Below, piece after piece: positions 37,630 through 50,842 of a stretch of DNA of 64,000 nucleotides. Within the stretch, counting starts at the first letter, position 1, and each line of letters opens with the position of its first letter. Both the position numbers and the translations under genes were made by a program. Below the pieces are notes generated by a model that saw only the letters and a program-made list of their open reading frames with translations, ran no database searches and had not been told where the DNA came from. Source of the DNA: Nannocystis exedens (GTDB lineage Bacteria; Myxococcota_A; Polyangia; Nannocystales; Nannocystaceae); contig NZ_NETK01000001.1 in assembly GCF_002343915.1 (NCBI RefSeq), positions 3,606,001 through 3,670,000 on the forward strand, given 5' to 3'.

Positions 37630-37820
37630 CGAACGCCCGGCCGTTTTTCGCCGTCCGGAAGACGTACGTACTCGGGCCGACATCAGCTTCGCTATCGCCA
37701 GCGTCGCCGCGATCGATATCGACGGTGTCGGCCGTGGTGCAAGCAGAAAGAGCAGTTCGCTCGCCTCACCCCATGGAGCGACCCGCGCGGCGCAGCGCTG
37801 GGGCTCGACCTCCGCTCCTG
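37630..37820 (+). pseudogene. 3' remnant of the TPR membrane-protein gene (copy 2)
   Basis: DNA here aligns with the end of the gene at 30787-31656: GGGCCGACATCAGCTTCGC and the following stretch up to the C-terminal APWGGPRGAGL-coding part are shared, with many substitutions and a shifted frame. Only the last ~190 bp survive. It borders the IS630 remnant on its left. Confidence 0.65.
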
Positions 37821-38025
37821 GCGCGCTGGCCCGCGGCCTTTCCTTCGCGCCCGCAGCCCTTCCCTCCACCTCGCCTTCTCGGACATCGCTGGCCCGCAGC
37901 CCTCCGCCGGCGCCGCGGCCTTCCCCTTCGTCCCGTCGAGGCATCGCTGCCCGCCTGCGTCCTCCGTTCGCCCCTTCAGGCCCTCCCCGTCGACGATCGA
38001 AATCGCGCATGTTACCTTGCCGGGG

Positions 38026-39717
38026 ATGTTCCGCCCCACGCTCGTCGCCGCCGCCCCCGGTCTGCTGACCGCCCTCGCCGGTTGCACTCTCGACTGGGAT
38101 CGGGTCTCGCAGGCAGGTCACGCGCTGCCATCGCTGACGACCGGCTCGACCGGCGACACGACGACGACGCCCGACGCGAGCACGGGCGCCGACGCGAGCA
38201 CGGGCGCCGACGCGAGCACGACGTCCGGCTCGACGACGACCACCCCCTCGGTGACGCACGGCGAGAGCGCGAGCGACAGCGGAACGACCGGTGACGACGG
38301 CGAGGGGGAGCCGGTCGAGGTCGAGGTCTTTGTCAATTCCCTGTCGCCGATGACCGAGGTCGGCCAGGTGCTGGTCTCGGTCTGGACGTCGCGTCCGGTC
38401 GCGTCGTTCGACATCTTCATGGACGGGGACATACCGCTGGTGCTCGGCGCGGCGCCGGTGAACCCGATCCACGTGTTCGACGTGACCTCTGAAACGGCCC
38501 CGGGCGACGGCACGCACACGCTCCGCGCCGTCGCGCACGCGGCCGACGGCGTCAGCGGCGAGGGCGAGGAGGAGCTCGTGATCGACGTCCAGCCCGGCGG
38601 CACCGACGTCTGGCCGCCCTACGTGAAGCCGGGGCCGATCAACGGGTTTACGGGCGCGGCCCTCCGCGGCAACGGCATCGACGTCGCGGGTTACCTCGAG
38701 ACGAACGACGGGCTCGTGGCAGTGGCGACGCGCATCGACGGCTCGAAGGGACAGCCGGAGGGCGAGCCGATCCAGCTCGGCCCGGTCGCCGCGATCGGCG
38801 GCGGTCGCGGCCCGGCGATCGCCGTCGCCGGCGACGACGTGGCATACGTGGCCTGGACGCTTCCAGACAGCGGTTCGACGCGATGGGCCGTGACGAAAAT
38901 TAAATCCGGCGGGCTGAAGGGCCAGACATGGACCGGCGCGCTCGGGACGTCGGTCCACGCGCTGACCGCCGTCGACGACGTGCTGATCCTCGCCGGCGCC
39001 AACGAGGTCAGCCCGGGCACCCACGACCTCAAGGCGTGGTGGATCTCGGCGGCGGACGCCGAGATCTTCCACGAGCGGACGTTCGCCGCGCCGAGCGTCG
39101 AGGACAAGTTCAACACGCGCGACGAGGTCGCGCGCGACGTGGCGGTCGTCGGCGACGAGGTCGTCGTGGTCGGCGAGCGCGAGGTGCCAGGCTTCGACAA
39201 TCAACTCGTCCGGCGAACAGTGGTCTTGCGTCACAGCCTGGACAGTGAGCCGCTCGCCGAGTGGACTTCCCCGGGGGAACTGCTGCAGGAGGACTCCGGA
39301 ATGGCCGTGGGCTCGCTACGTGAGGGCGGGTTCGTCGTGACCGGGTGGGGGCGCGACAAGAATTCGATCCGCCAGCTGCTGACGCGGTGGTTCTCGGCCG
39401 AGGGCGAGTTGCTCGCGATGCGATTCGAGCCGACTCCGGCGAACGACGCCTTCGGGCTCGCTGTCGGCGAGGACCGCGAAGGAAAGATCATCATCGCCGG
39501 GTCGCTGCAGCAGCCGAAGACCGACGCGAACGCGTGGATCTTCGCCATCCCGGGGCCGGACGGTGCGCCGATCTGGGAGGTGATCCGCAACGGGCCCGGT
39601 CAAGGACCCGACGAGGCTGCAGCCCTGGCGCTCGATGCGTGGGGCTACGTGTACGGCGTCGGCAGCGAGTTCGACGGGCTCCAGCCGCGAGCCTTCGTCT
39701 TGCGCCTCTACCCCTAG
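38026..39717 (+). CDS. Lipoprotein with repetitive Thr/Asp/Ala linker and beta-propeller-like body
   Basis: 563 aa. Signal peptide with lipobox (LLTALAGCTLD). A Thr/Ser/Asp linker includes three tandem STGADA units, coded by a near-identical DNA repeat around 38174-38220. An Ig-like stretch follows (VEVEVFVNSLSPMTEVGQV). The C-terminal ~380 residues form repeating strands (GGRGPAIAVAGDDVAYVAWT, AVVGDEVVVVGERE), as in secreted propellers. Probably surface-exposed; ligand unknown. Start ATG at 38026. Confidence 0.75.
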   Translation: MFRPTLVAAAPGLLTALAGCTLDWDRVSQAGHALPSLTTGSTGDTTTTPDASTGADASTGADASTTSGSTTTTPSVTHGESASDSGTTGDDGEGEPVEVEVFVNSLSPMTEVGQVLVSVWTSRPVASFDIFMDGDIPLVLGAAPVNPIHVFDVTSETAPGDGTHTLRAVAHAADGVSGEGEEELVIDVQPGGTDVWPPYVKPGPINGFTGAALRGNGIDVAGYLETNDGLVAVATRIDGSKGQPEGEPIQLGPVAAIGGGRGPAIAVAGDDVAYVAWTLPDSGSTRWAVTKIKSGGLKGQTWTGALGTSVHALTAVDDVLILAGANEVSPGTHDLKAWWISAADAEIFHERTFAAPSVEDKFNTRDEVARDVAVVGDEVVVVGEREVPGFDNQLVRRTVVLRHSLDSEPLAEWTSPGELLQEDSGMAVGSLREGGFVVTGWGRDKNSIRQLLTRWFSAEGELLAMRFEPTPANDAFGLAVGEDREGKIIIAGSLQQPKTDANAWIFAIPGPDGAPIWEVIRNGPGQGPDEAAALALDAWGYVYGVGSEFDGLQPRAFVLRLYP

Positions 39718-39719
39718 CC

Positions 39720-40805
39720 TCACTGAGGCACGAACACGTCGCACTGCGACTTGATCATCTCCGCCGCGGCGGCGAAGTAGTCGCTGTATCCCTCGGCGCA
39801 AATGGACCCGAACAACGCGTTCGGCTGCATGAGTTCGGTCCACGTCCGGAGCTCGTGCTCGACCCCTGGGTCATACCCGCACAGCCCTACCGGGTCGTCG
39901 ATGTCGGTCGAGATCACGAGGAGCACGACCGCGTCGGCGTCGCCTCCCTTCGCCTCGACCAGCGCGTCTCGCCAGTCCTCTGCGGTGCCTTCGCTGCCCT
40001 CGTCGTACGTGTCCTGGATGGCGACGACGACCAGCAGCGCGTCATCGCGGAGGAACCCCTCGTTGCACCCGCCGGGCCCGTCGAGCTCATCGGCGAGCGC
40101 GAGCATCGTGGTCTCGGCGACGCCATCGGCGCCGTTGATCCCCATCGACGCGACGCAGGTGAACGCCTCCTCGAGCATCGGCTGCCCCGCGGTGATGTAG
40201 CGCAGGCCGCTGGCGAGCTCGCAGCGCTCGTTGCTCGCGTGCTCCCCGAGCGGGTACGTCACGCCCGCGCCGCGGATCGAGTCGCAGGGCTCCGGCGACG
40301 TCCCGCACGGGTACTCCGGCAGGTCGGCGCACACGTCCTTGCAGCCGACGCAGCTCGGATAGCCCCAGAACCCCGACGTGTTCGAGGACATGATGTGATA
40401 GTCGAAGTCCGCGAACGCGCTCTCGAGCGTGGCGATGAAGCCCGGGAAGCTCGCCTTCAGCCGGGCTTGCTTGATCTCCATCGTCGGATGGCTGCTGATC
40501 GTGAACAGGAGGTCGACCTTCCCCTTGCACCCCGGCGGCGGGCCGTCGCCGGCGTCGGGGATCGGGCCGAGATCGGGGAGCCCGCTGCCCGTGCTCATCG
40601 AGCCGGTGGAGCCGCCGGAAGCCTCGGAGCTCGCCGCCGGGCCCGAGCTGCTCGCGGTCGACGTCGTCGAGTCGACGGGCGACTCGCCGCTCGTCGTGCT
40701 CCCGACCGGCGCCGTCGTGATGCTCGTGCTGAACCCCGACTGCTGCCCCTCGCCGTCGTTGCAGGCGAACAGGGCGGCGAGGGCGGCGAGCGCAAGGCGG
40801 CGCAT
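39720..40805 (-). CDS. VWA-like lipoprotein with degenerate MIDAS
   Basis: 361 aa. Signal peptide with lipobox (LAALAALFACND), then a long Ser/Thr/Gly linker. The body begins KVDLLFTISSHPTMEIKQARL, where related myxobacterial proteins read DxLFVIDNSGSM; the metal-site Asp-x-Ser-x-Ser is changed, so metal binding is doubtful. Several Cys pairs follow (CVGCKDVCADLPEYPC) and strands with VVVAIQDTYDEGS and VVLLVISTDIDD. It converges with the lipoprotein at 38026 with a 2-bp gap. Confidence 0.72.
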   Translation of the reverse strand: MRRLALAALAALFACNDGEGQQSGFSTSITTAPVGSTTSGESPVDSTTSTASSSGPAASSEASGGSTGSMSTGSGLPDLGPIPDAGDGPPPGCKGKVDLLFTISSHPTMEIKQARLKASFPGFIATLESAFADFDYHIMSSNTSGFWGYPSCVGCKDVCADLPEYPCGTSPEPCDSIRGAGVTYPLGEHASNERCELASGLRYITAGQPMLEEAFTCVASMGINGADGVAETTMLALADELDGPGGCNEGFLRDDALLVVVAIQDTYDEGSEGTAEDWRDALVEAKGGDADAVVLLVISTDIDDPVGLCGYDPGVEHELRTWTELMQPNALFGSICAEGYSDYFAAAAEMIKSQCDVFVPQ

Positions 40806-40845
40806 CCCGTTCAGCTTAGCGCGCGCTGTGGGCGGTGTCACGTCA

Positions 40846-41001
40846 AGCCCTCGGGGCCGACATCAGCTTCGCCATCGTCGTCCCCGCTGCGCTCGCCATC
40901 GTCGCGGTCAAGGCGACAGCGAGGAGAAAGAGCCGAGGCGGGCCTCACCCGTGGGGCGGCCCGCGCGACGCCGGGCTCGCGCTCAGCTTCCGCTTCCACG
41001 C
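40846..41001 (+). pseudogene. 3' remnant of the TPR membrane-protein gene (copy 3)
   Basis: The frame reads ALGADISFAI, VAIVAVKA-type residues and HPWGGPRDAGLALSFRF, clearly the C-terminus of the 30787-31656 protein with an internal deletion. No upstream part is present. Its end overlaps antisense with the 3' end of the next gene, which apparently took its stop codon from the remnant. Confidence 0.7.
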
Positions 41002-41696
41002 GACCCCCTCCCAGGCCTCGCCGCTTGCAATGGCGGCAGGGCGGGAATGGGCTTCGGCTCGCCAGTCATCGCCTGCCGGCGTTCCCATGCCCCGACACCG
41101 CGCGCAGCACCGAGGAACGCCAGAATCCCCAGCAGCTTGACGAACCAGCTCGGGTGGAAGATCGCAAGCCCGAACGCGAGGTTGAACGCGAACTGGGCGA
41201 CTCCGGCACCGCGCCCGAACAGCCTTTCGTATGCGAGCTCCCAGGACTCGGCCCGCTGCACGAGCACCAGCCTCGACCCCGGCGTTCGTGCTGTCACAGG
41301 AGGTTGGGACGGCGCGCTGAGCGGCTCCGAGAGGGCCGTAGGTCCGTCCGTTGGCGCCTCGACAGCTGCCTCCTCGAGGCCCACCGGCATGTCGGTTCGT
41401 GGACTTGCGAGCGCCCGCACCCGCCGGCTCGCCAAGAATCGCCTGGTAAATCGCTCCACCAACCCGGCCCAGACCCACCAAAATACCATCCACGCGAGCG
41501 CCTGCTGCCACCACACGAGGGCGAAGAGGTCGAAGAACGTGAAGAAGACTGCGGCACCGGCCCAGAAGATGAGGGAGATGGGCGTCAGCGCCGCGTGAGA
41601 CCAAAATTGATCGGTCGGCAGGAGACCCCACCGCTGCGGAGGCAGGGGCCGATACGGGGCTATTTTATGCGGATCCAAGGCCTCCTCGCTCTCCAT
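40983..41696 (-). CDS. Membrane protein of unknown function
   Basis: 237 aa from the ATG ending 41696. Two adjacent TM segments near the N-terminus (LTPISLIFWAGAAVFFTFFDLFALVWW and QALAWMVFWWVWAGLVE) are followed by a basic patch, a Pro/Ala linker and a third hydrophobic region (AGVAQFAFNLAFGLAIF, LLGILAFLGAARG). I do not recognise a family. The C-terminal ~10 codons are antisense to the TPR remnant, suggesting a recombined end. It overlaps the next upstream ORF by 32 bp. Confidence 0.6.
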   Translation of the reverse strand: MESEEALDPHKIAPYRPLPPQRWGLLPTDQFWSHAALTPISLIFWAGAAVFFTFFDLFALVWWQQALAWMVFWWVWAGLVERFTRRFLASRRVRALASPRTDMPVGLEEAAVEAPTDGPTALSEPLSAPSQPPVTARTPGSRLVLVQRAESWELAYERLFGRGAGVAQFAFNLAFGLAIFHPSWFVKLLGILAFLGAARGVGAWERRQAMTGEPKPIPALPPLQAARPGRGSRGSGS

Positions 41697-42258
41697 GATT
41701 CTGCGCGCCGTTACACTTGTCCGCGATGTAGAAGGATGCGTACCCGAACGCGGTCCCGGCGGCCTTACCACAACCTGTGGGGCTCTTGAGAAACAGCCCG
41801 CAGGTGGCGCCGACCAGGATGCCTGCAGTGGCGCCCGCGAGCGAGCCCGCGACCTTACATTTGAGGTCCCGGTCGTCGACCGTTATGACCGTGAACGCCT
41901 CGGTCACCGCATCTTCGTGCCAAACCTGCACGACGCTGCCGGCGACCGCATGAGCCTGTGCAGGACTGAAGGCCGAAAAGTCCACTGTGTTCCAGACGAC
42001 CGACCCCTCTGCGAACTTCGACTCGACCACGACCGTCTCGCCGACCGTGACGCGCCCGAGCCCCGCTCCGCCGTCGTCCGTGTGTGCGGCGACGGAAATC
42101 GGACCGACCTCCGGCAGTACGTAGCTGAGCTCGATGTGAATACCGTCTCCGAGCTCCACGACGGGCCGGTGTTGTCGCCGGCCAGGATCCGCGTGAATTC
42201 GCCGACGAAATTCGCCGGGGAGATGCGCGAGCGCGTAGGCGGCCTCCAGCGTGCCCAA
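41665..42258 (-). CDS. Hypothetical protein with glycine-zipper-like C-terminus; N-terminus suspect
   Basis: 197 aa as read from the ATG ending 42258. The first ~30 residues pass through a 34-bp inverted repeat and look unnatural (EFRRRIHADPGRRQHRP). The convincing part starts at VVELGDGIHIELSYVLPEVG and continues through WHEDAVTEAFTVITVDDRDLK into KVAGSLAGATAGILVGATCG, a glycine-zipper stretch with Cys pairs. The real N-terminus may lie elsewhere; see the inverted-repeat finding. Family not recognised. Confidence 0.5.
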   Translation of the reverse strand: MGTLEAAYALAHLPGEFRRRIHADPGRRQHRPVVELGDGIHIELSYVLPEVGPISVAAHTDDGGAGLGRVTVGETVVVESKFAEGSVVWNTVDFSAFSPAQAHAVAGSVVQVWHEDAVTEAFTVITVDDRDLKCKVAGSLAGATAGILVGATCGLFLKSPTGCGKAAGTAFGYASFYIADKCNGAQNHGERGGLGSA

Positions 42259-42514
42259 GTGCTCGGAGGGGTCAAGGGTGCGCTCCCTTCGGTCGCCGGC
42301 CTACGGCCGCCCTTGACCCCTCCTGCGCGCTTCGGCAAGTGGCCCCCATGGCCTATCCTCGCATCCAGGTGTTCCGCACACTGAACACCTGTAACCATGA
42401 TGCGTCACTCAACGGTAGCGATCCGGCCTTCTCGCCTCCAATTCGGCCTTCGGCGGCCGTTTCGGTTAGTCGACGCCTCCTTCGTCGGCGAATTCACGCG
42501 GATCCTGGCCGGCG
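42176..42514. repeat. 34-bp perfect inverted repeats bounding a 271-bp segment
   Basis: 42176-42209 and 42481-42514 are exact reverse complements. The enclosed DNA holds two further palindromes: a 14-bp stem at 42265-42278/42310-42323 and a 9-bp one at 42366-42374/42383-42391 (CAGGTGTTC/GAACACCTG). No target duplication is seen outside, which argues against a simple MITE. The layout is that of an invertible segment or a recombined gene fragment. Confidence 0.75.
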
Positions 42515-42645
42515 CTAACAGGCCGGACATTCTCGAACGTGATCGGCGCCCGAAGGCTGTCGAGAAACGCCTCCGGTGTGGTCGGCGCGGACCTGGAAGC
42601 GGGCGCCCCGGAGAGCAAGAGGACCATGAAGAGACTGGTGAACAT
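42466..42645 (-). CDS. Short secreted-peptide ORF, probably a separated 5' gene fragment
   Basis: 59 aa: signal peptide (FTSLFMVLLLSGAPASRSA), then PTTPEAFLDSLRAPITFENV, then QDPREFADE encoded by the right 34-bp inverted repeat, and a stop a few codons later. Alone it is too short for a function I recognise. If the 271-bp segment were inverted, its frame would run into the gene at 41665 (981 bp, 327 codons in total). Confidence 0.45.
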   Translation of the reverse strand: MFTSLFMVLLLSGAPASRSAPTTPEAFLDSLRAPITFENVRPVSAGQDPREFADEGGVD

Positions 42646-43083
42646 CGCCCGCCAATGGCAGAGGTTCGGCAAACGACAAGCAAACGACAACAGCTCTCGC
42701 CGGCGAGCAGCGAGCGCCGCGCCGCGAGCTCGCACCGTGCTCACGCCGGCATGGCCCACGACTCCCGGCGGTGGGCTGCGCGCCAGGGCTGCAGGACGGC
42801 GACGCTGAGCACCACGAGCAGCTTGCGACGAGCCGAGCTGACGCGCGGGATTGACGCCACCGACTCGCGCCTGACGCCTCTTTCTTGCGTCACCCGCACT
42901 GCCCGCGGCTGAGGCTGTCTCGACTGAGCGCACGCCGGGGTCTCAACGAAGGGCGGGGACGGCGTCGGTCGGGCTTGCTGTCGACCGCGCCGGCTTACGG
43001 CTCCCGACCCCAGGTCGTTCAGGCGTCACCATCGCCGTCCGACAGCGCGCGGGCCGCCCGACCGGTCCGAAGCCCAGGGCACT
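42646..43083. other. Intergenic, nothing recognised
   Basis: About 440 bp between the short signal-peptide ORF and the repeat array. Open frames are Arg/Ala-rich chance frames. No RNA gene or terminator is evident. Confidence 0.45.
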
Positions 43084-43155
43084 GCCTGTCCTTCACGACA
43101 TGCTCTTGACGACAAGCCCCAAGAGACATGACCCGGAGGACATGTCCCTCCGGAC
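43084..43155. repeat. Five-unit 14-bp repeat array
   Basis: Units begin at 43084, 43098, 43112, 43126 and 43140, exactly 14 bp apart; the last is ACATGTCCCTCCGG. The array ends 8 bp before the stop of the kinase at 43164 and lies downstream of it. Confidence 0.85.
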
Positions 43156-43163
43156 CGCTCACT

Positions 43164-44732
<1,569 letters not shown>

Positions 44733-44878
44733 CTTCAGCTCCCGGCGCTCTTCAGCCTACACGAGGAAACCGAGTCGGCGAGCCCGCGGCAAAAAAACCG
44801 CGCCCGCAGCCGCCGACCTCCGCCGTGCGACCACGTCGGCGATGGAGCCAGCGATTGCGGACGTTCTCGCCGTCCGGC

Positions 44879-46348
44879 TCACATCTCCTCCATCACCGTG
44901 TCGAACTTGAAGCCGCCGCCGTCGGGGACGATGGTCCAGCGGATCACCGGCGCCGTCGTCTCCTCGGTCGTCGGGTCGTAGTCCAGCTCGCCGGAGGCGC
45001 CGCGGACGTCGATGCTGCGCTTGGCCTTGAATGCCGTCTTGATGCCGTTCCAGGTCGTCGACACGATGTCGTAGGTCTCGCCGGCGCTGATCTTCGTCAG
45101 CCCTTCGGCCATCGCCGGGCCCTCGACCTTCTGGTCGTTCTGGAAGTACGACCAGGCTGCGCCGTAGATCGCCAGCCACGTCGCGTCGTAGGTGTGCGAC
45201 GAGTACGACGCGTCCATCGCCTTCTCGGGGAAGGTCGCGTCGTAGGTGGTGTTGAAGAACTTGTAGACCTCGCGGGCCGTCGGCTCGCCGGGGAACACGC
45301 CGCGGACGTTGGGGTACAGCGGGGCGGCCTTGCTCTGGGTCTGGGTGATGACGTCGACGTTGTAGGCGGTGTCGCCGAAGAAGATCTTGACCTCGGGGTC
45401 GGCGTAGAACGGGTTGGCGCCGGCCGCATTGAGGAAGCTCGTCACCTGGGCGACGTCGGAGGCGATGAAGACGATGGCGAAGTTGTCGGGCGTCGCGTTC
45501 GCGTTGGCGATCTCGACCACCTTCGTCGGGATCTGGCTCGGGTCCTGGTACTCGTCGAGCTCGATCTTGTCCTCGAAGTTCTTCTCCAGCTCGATCGCCA
45601 GGCCCTTGCCGTAGGTGTTGCCCTCGTAGACGACGACGGCGTTGGTGACGACCTCGTCCTCCATGAACTGGGCCAGCTTGGCGCCCAGCACCGAGTCGGG
45701 CGGCGCGGTGCGCCAGAACAGCCCCGGCTTGTCGGTGTCGATGCTGGTGAGGCTGGGGCTGGTCGCCGACGGCGAGACGATCAGCGTCCGCTGGGCGCGC
45801 TCCGACTTGGCCAGCTCCTTGTAGACGGCCTCGGCCAGGCCCGAGGTGCCGGGGCCGACGATCGCCGGCGTACCGAGCTGATCCACGAGGTACTTGGCGG
45901 CCTCGACCGCGGCCTCCTCGGCGCTGAGGTCGTCGATCTTCGGGTTCTCCTGGTAGTCGCAGTGGACGATGGCGAAGCTGCGGTCGCCGAGGCCGCTCAT
46001 GTTGGCCTCCATCACCGCCAGCGTCGCCGAATTGACGAGGACCCGGTCCCCCGTGCTCTCGGTGTGGTCGAACAGCGAGCCGAACACGATCACGTCGCGG
46101 TACTTGTCCGGCGCCTCGAACAGGTCGACCGGGAACACCTCTTCGCAGCGCTCGAACCCCTCCGACCGCTCGCACAGCTGCTGCTCCCCGCACGCGTACC
46201 CGAGCCCGAAGGCGCTGCGGCAGTCGGCGCTGCTCGAGCAGGGCGCGTAGTCGACGCTCGAGACCGCCGAACAGCCGAGGACCGCCGCGAGCGCGGCCGA
46301 CGACGCCGGCCCGATGCGCCGAGAGAGGAGGTGCTGCATCGGCGGCAT
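44879..46348 (-). CDS. Leu/Ile/Val-receptor-type substrate-binding lipoprotein
   Basis: 489 aa from the ATG ending 46348; the ATG ending 46339 is possible. Lipobox (LAAVLGCSA), a Cys-rich entry (CSSSADCRSAFGLGYACGEQQLC), then a periplasmic-binding type-1 fold: FGSLFDHTESTGDRV, AAKYLVDQLGTPAIVGPGTSG, VSPSATSPSL and VVVYEGNTYGKGLA. No permease or ATPase genes are near, so it may sense amino acids or related ligands rather than feed a transporter. The N-terminal Cys-rich motif is typical of myxobacterial surface proteins. Confidence 0.8.
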   Translation of the reverse strand: MPPMQHLLSRRIGPASSAALAAVLGCSAVSSVDYAPCSSSADCRSAFGLGYACGEQQLCERSEGFERCEEVFPVDLFEAPDKYRDVIVFGSLFDHTESTGDRVLVNSATLAVMEANMSGLGDRSFAIVHCDYQENPKIDDLSAEEAAVEAAKYLVDQLGTPAIVGPGTSGLAEAVYKELAKSERAQRTLIVSPSATSPSLTSIDTDKPGLFWRTAPPDSVLGAKLAQFMEDEVVTNAVVVYEGNTYGKGLAIELEKNFEDKIELDEYQDPSQIPTKVVEIANANATPDNFAIVFIASDVAQVTSFLNAAGANPFYADPEVKIFFGDTAYNVDVITQTQSKAAPLYPNVRGVFPGEPTAREVYKFFNTTYDATFPEKAMDASYSSHTYDATWLAIYGAAWSYFQNDQKVEGPAMAEGLTKISAGETYDIVSTTWNGIKTAFKAKRSIDVRGASGELDYDPTTEETTAPVIRWTIVPDGGGFKFDTVMEEM

Positions 46349-46554
46349 CTTATGCCAAAAAACCAGCGACTTCCTACCTCCGCCCGCCCCCGCCACCGTG
46401 ACCCGGCACGCGCCCGGGCCCGCGTATGTTTTACGGACAACGACCGTGTTTACACCGTCGCGGACGGCTGCTCCCGCGGCCTTGCAGGCCGGCGGCGCGA
46501 GCGCGCGCACGTCGGAGGCCCGCTCTGGCGAGCCCGGCGGTGCGCCGATTCTGG

Positions 46555-47565
46555 TTATTCGGACATGCTCTCGAGGACATGGCTGGAAGGCCATGGCTCG
46601 ATCGGGGCGGTGGCCTCGGCCACCAGCGCCGCGGCCTTGAGCGCCCCCTCGAGCGCGCGCGACCCCTGCAAGCGATCGCCGGCGGCGAGGTGACCGGCTG
46701 CCGCCGACCTGAACCAAGGGCCAGCCGCCTCCGCGGCCCGCCACGCCCGGGCCCGCGCCCGCGCGGCGAACACCAGCGCCTGCTCGGGACCGCCGACCGG
46801 GCCAGCCGCCGCGACAACCTCGCCGAGCTGCAGCCCCGCCCCCACCCCCGCGCGGCCGAGCGACCCGACCGCTGGGCCCTCGCAGTTTGCGGCGACATCT
46901 CCCCGCGCAGCCTCACGGCTCCCTGTCGCCTGCTGCGGCGAATCAGCCCCGCCGGTTCCGTCGCGGTTCGCGGCGGCATCTCCCCGCGCCGCCTCACGGC
47001 TCCCTGCGGCGTGCCGCGGCGAATCAGCCTCGCCGACCTCCTCTCGCGCGGCCGCGGCCTGCTGCAGCGAATCAGCCCCGCTGCCCTCGCGGCCTTCCGC
47101 GACGTCTCCCCGCGCCGCCGCGCGACCGGCCGCGGCGCGGCGCCAGTGCTTCGCCGCCTCGAGCGCGCTGCGGGCCTCGGCCAGGCGCGACGCGCCGACC
47201 TCCTCCTCGGTGAGGCTGGTCGATCGTCCGGGGTGACGCGCCCGCATGGCCTCGATCTCGCGCTCGCGGTCGCCGGCGATCTGCTCGTACAGCGCGGCCG
47301 CGGTCTCCGCGGCGGCGGCGGCCCGGGCGTGGGCGTCGGCGTGGACCGCCTGCGCGGCGGCCTGCGCCCGCTGCAGCAGCGCGGGCGTGACCTCGCCGGT
47401 GGCGACGAGCCCGAGGCGCCGCTGCAGCGCCTCGACCGCGGCCCGCGTCGTCGCGACGTCGTCGACCTCGGCGAGCAGGGCCAGGGCATCGAGCACGCAG
47501 CGGACCGCGCGTCCGGCGGCTTCTGGAGCGAGCTGCGGTGCGGTGGGCTGTTGCGCCTCGCTCAA
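46555..47565 (-). CDS. Ala-rich helical protein with internal tandem repeats
   Basis: 336 aa from a TTG start at 47565 (SEAQQPTAPQLAPEAAGRA); weaker longer readings exist. The N-terminal half is helical (LDALALLAEVDDVATTRAAVEAL, AETAAALYEQIAGDREREIEAM). The middle holds imperfect repeats of about 25 residues (ADSPQQATGSREAARGD), coded by ~72-81-bp DNA repeats at 46885-47110. Function unknown. It is divergent from the TPR kinase at 47603 with only 37 bp between the chosen starts. Its stop lies just before a 14-bp repeat array whose units code its last residues. Confidence 0.6.
   Translation of the reverse strand: MSEAQQPTAPQLAPEAAGRAVRCVLDALALLAEVDDVATTRAAVEALQRRLGLVATGEVTPALLQRAQAAAQAVHADAHARAAAAAETAAALYEQIAGDREREIEAMRARHPGRSTSLTEEEVGASRLAEARSALEAAKHWRRAAAGRAAARGDVAEGREGSGADSLQQAAAAREEVGEADSPRHAAGSREAARGDAAANRDGTGGADSPQQATGSREAARGDVAANCEGPAVGSLGRAGVGAGLQLGEVVAAAGPVGGPEQALVFAARARARAWRAAEAAGPWFRSAAAGHLAAGDRLQGSRALEGALKAAALVAEATAPIEPWPSSHVLESMSE
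46563..46604. repeat. Three-unit 14-bp repeat array
   Basis: Units at 46563 (ACATGCTCTCGAGG), 46577 (ACATGGCTGGAAGG) and 46591 (CCATGGCT). They encode the C-terminal residues of the minus-strand Ala-rich protein, again at the end of a gene. Confidence 0.75.
46885..47110. repeat. Intragenic minisatellite
   Basis: Imperfect direct repeats of about 72-81 bp containing CCTCACGGCTCCCTG and GGCGAATCAGCC. At least two good copies and one poorer copy lie inside the gene at 46555-47565. Unit lengths are near multiples of three, so the frame is kept. Confidence 0.7.
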
Positions 47566-47602
47566 GCGTCCTCGGCGGCCGGGATGGTACACTGCCGGCC
47601 CG

Positions 47603-50842
<3,240 letters not shown>

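Noticed and set aside
42176..42514. Simple MITE explanation for the 34-bp inverted repeats
   Set aside because: No target duplication is visible outside the repeats and no matching transposase ends are in the window. It is kept as an open inverted-repeat finding.
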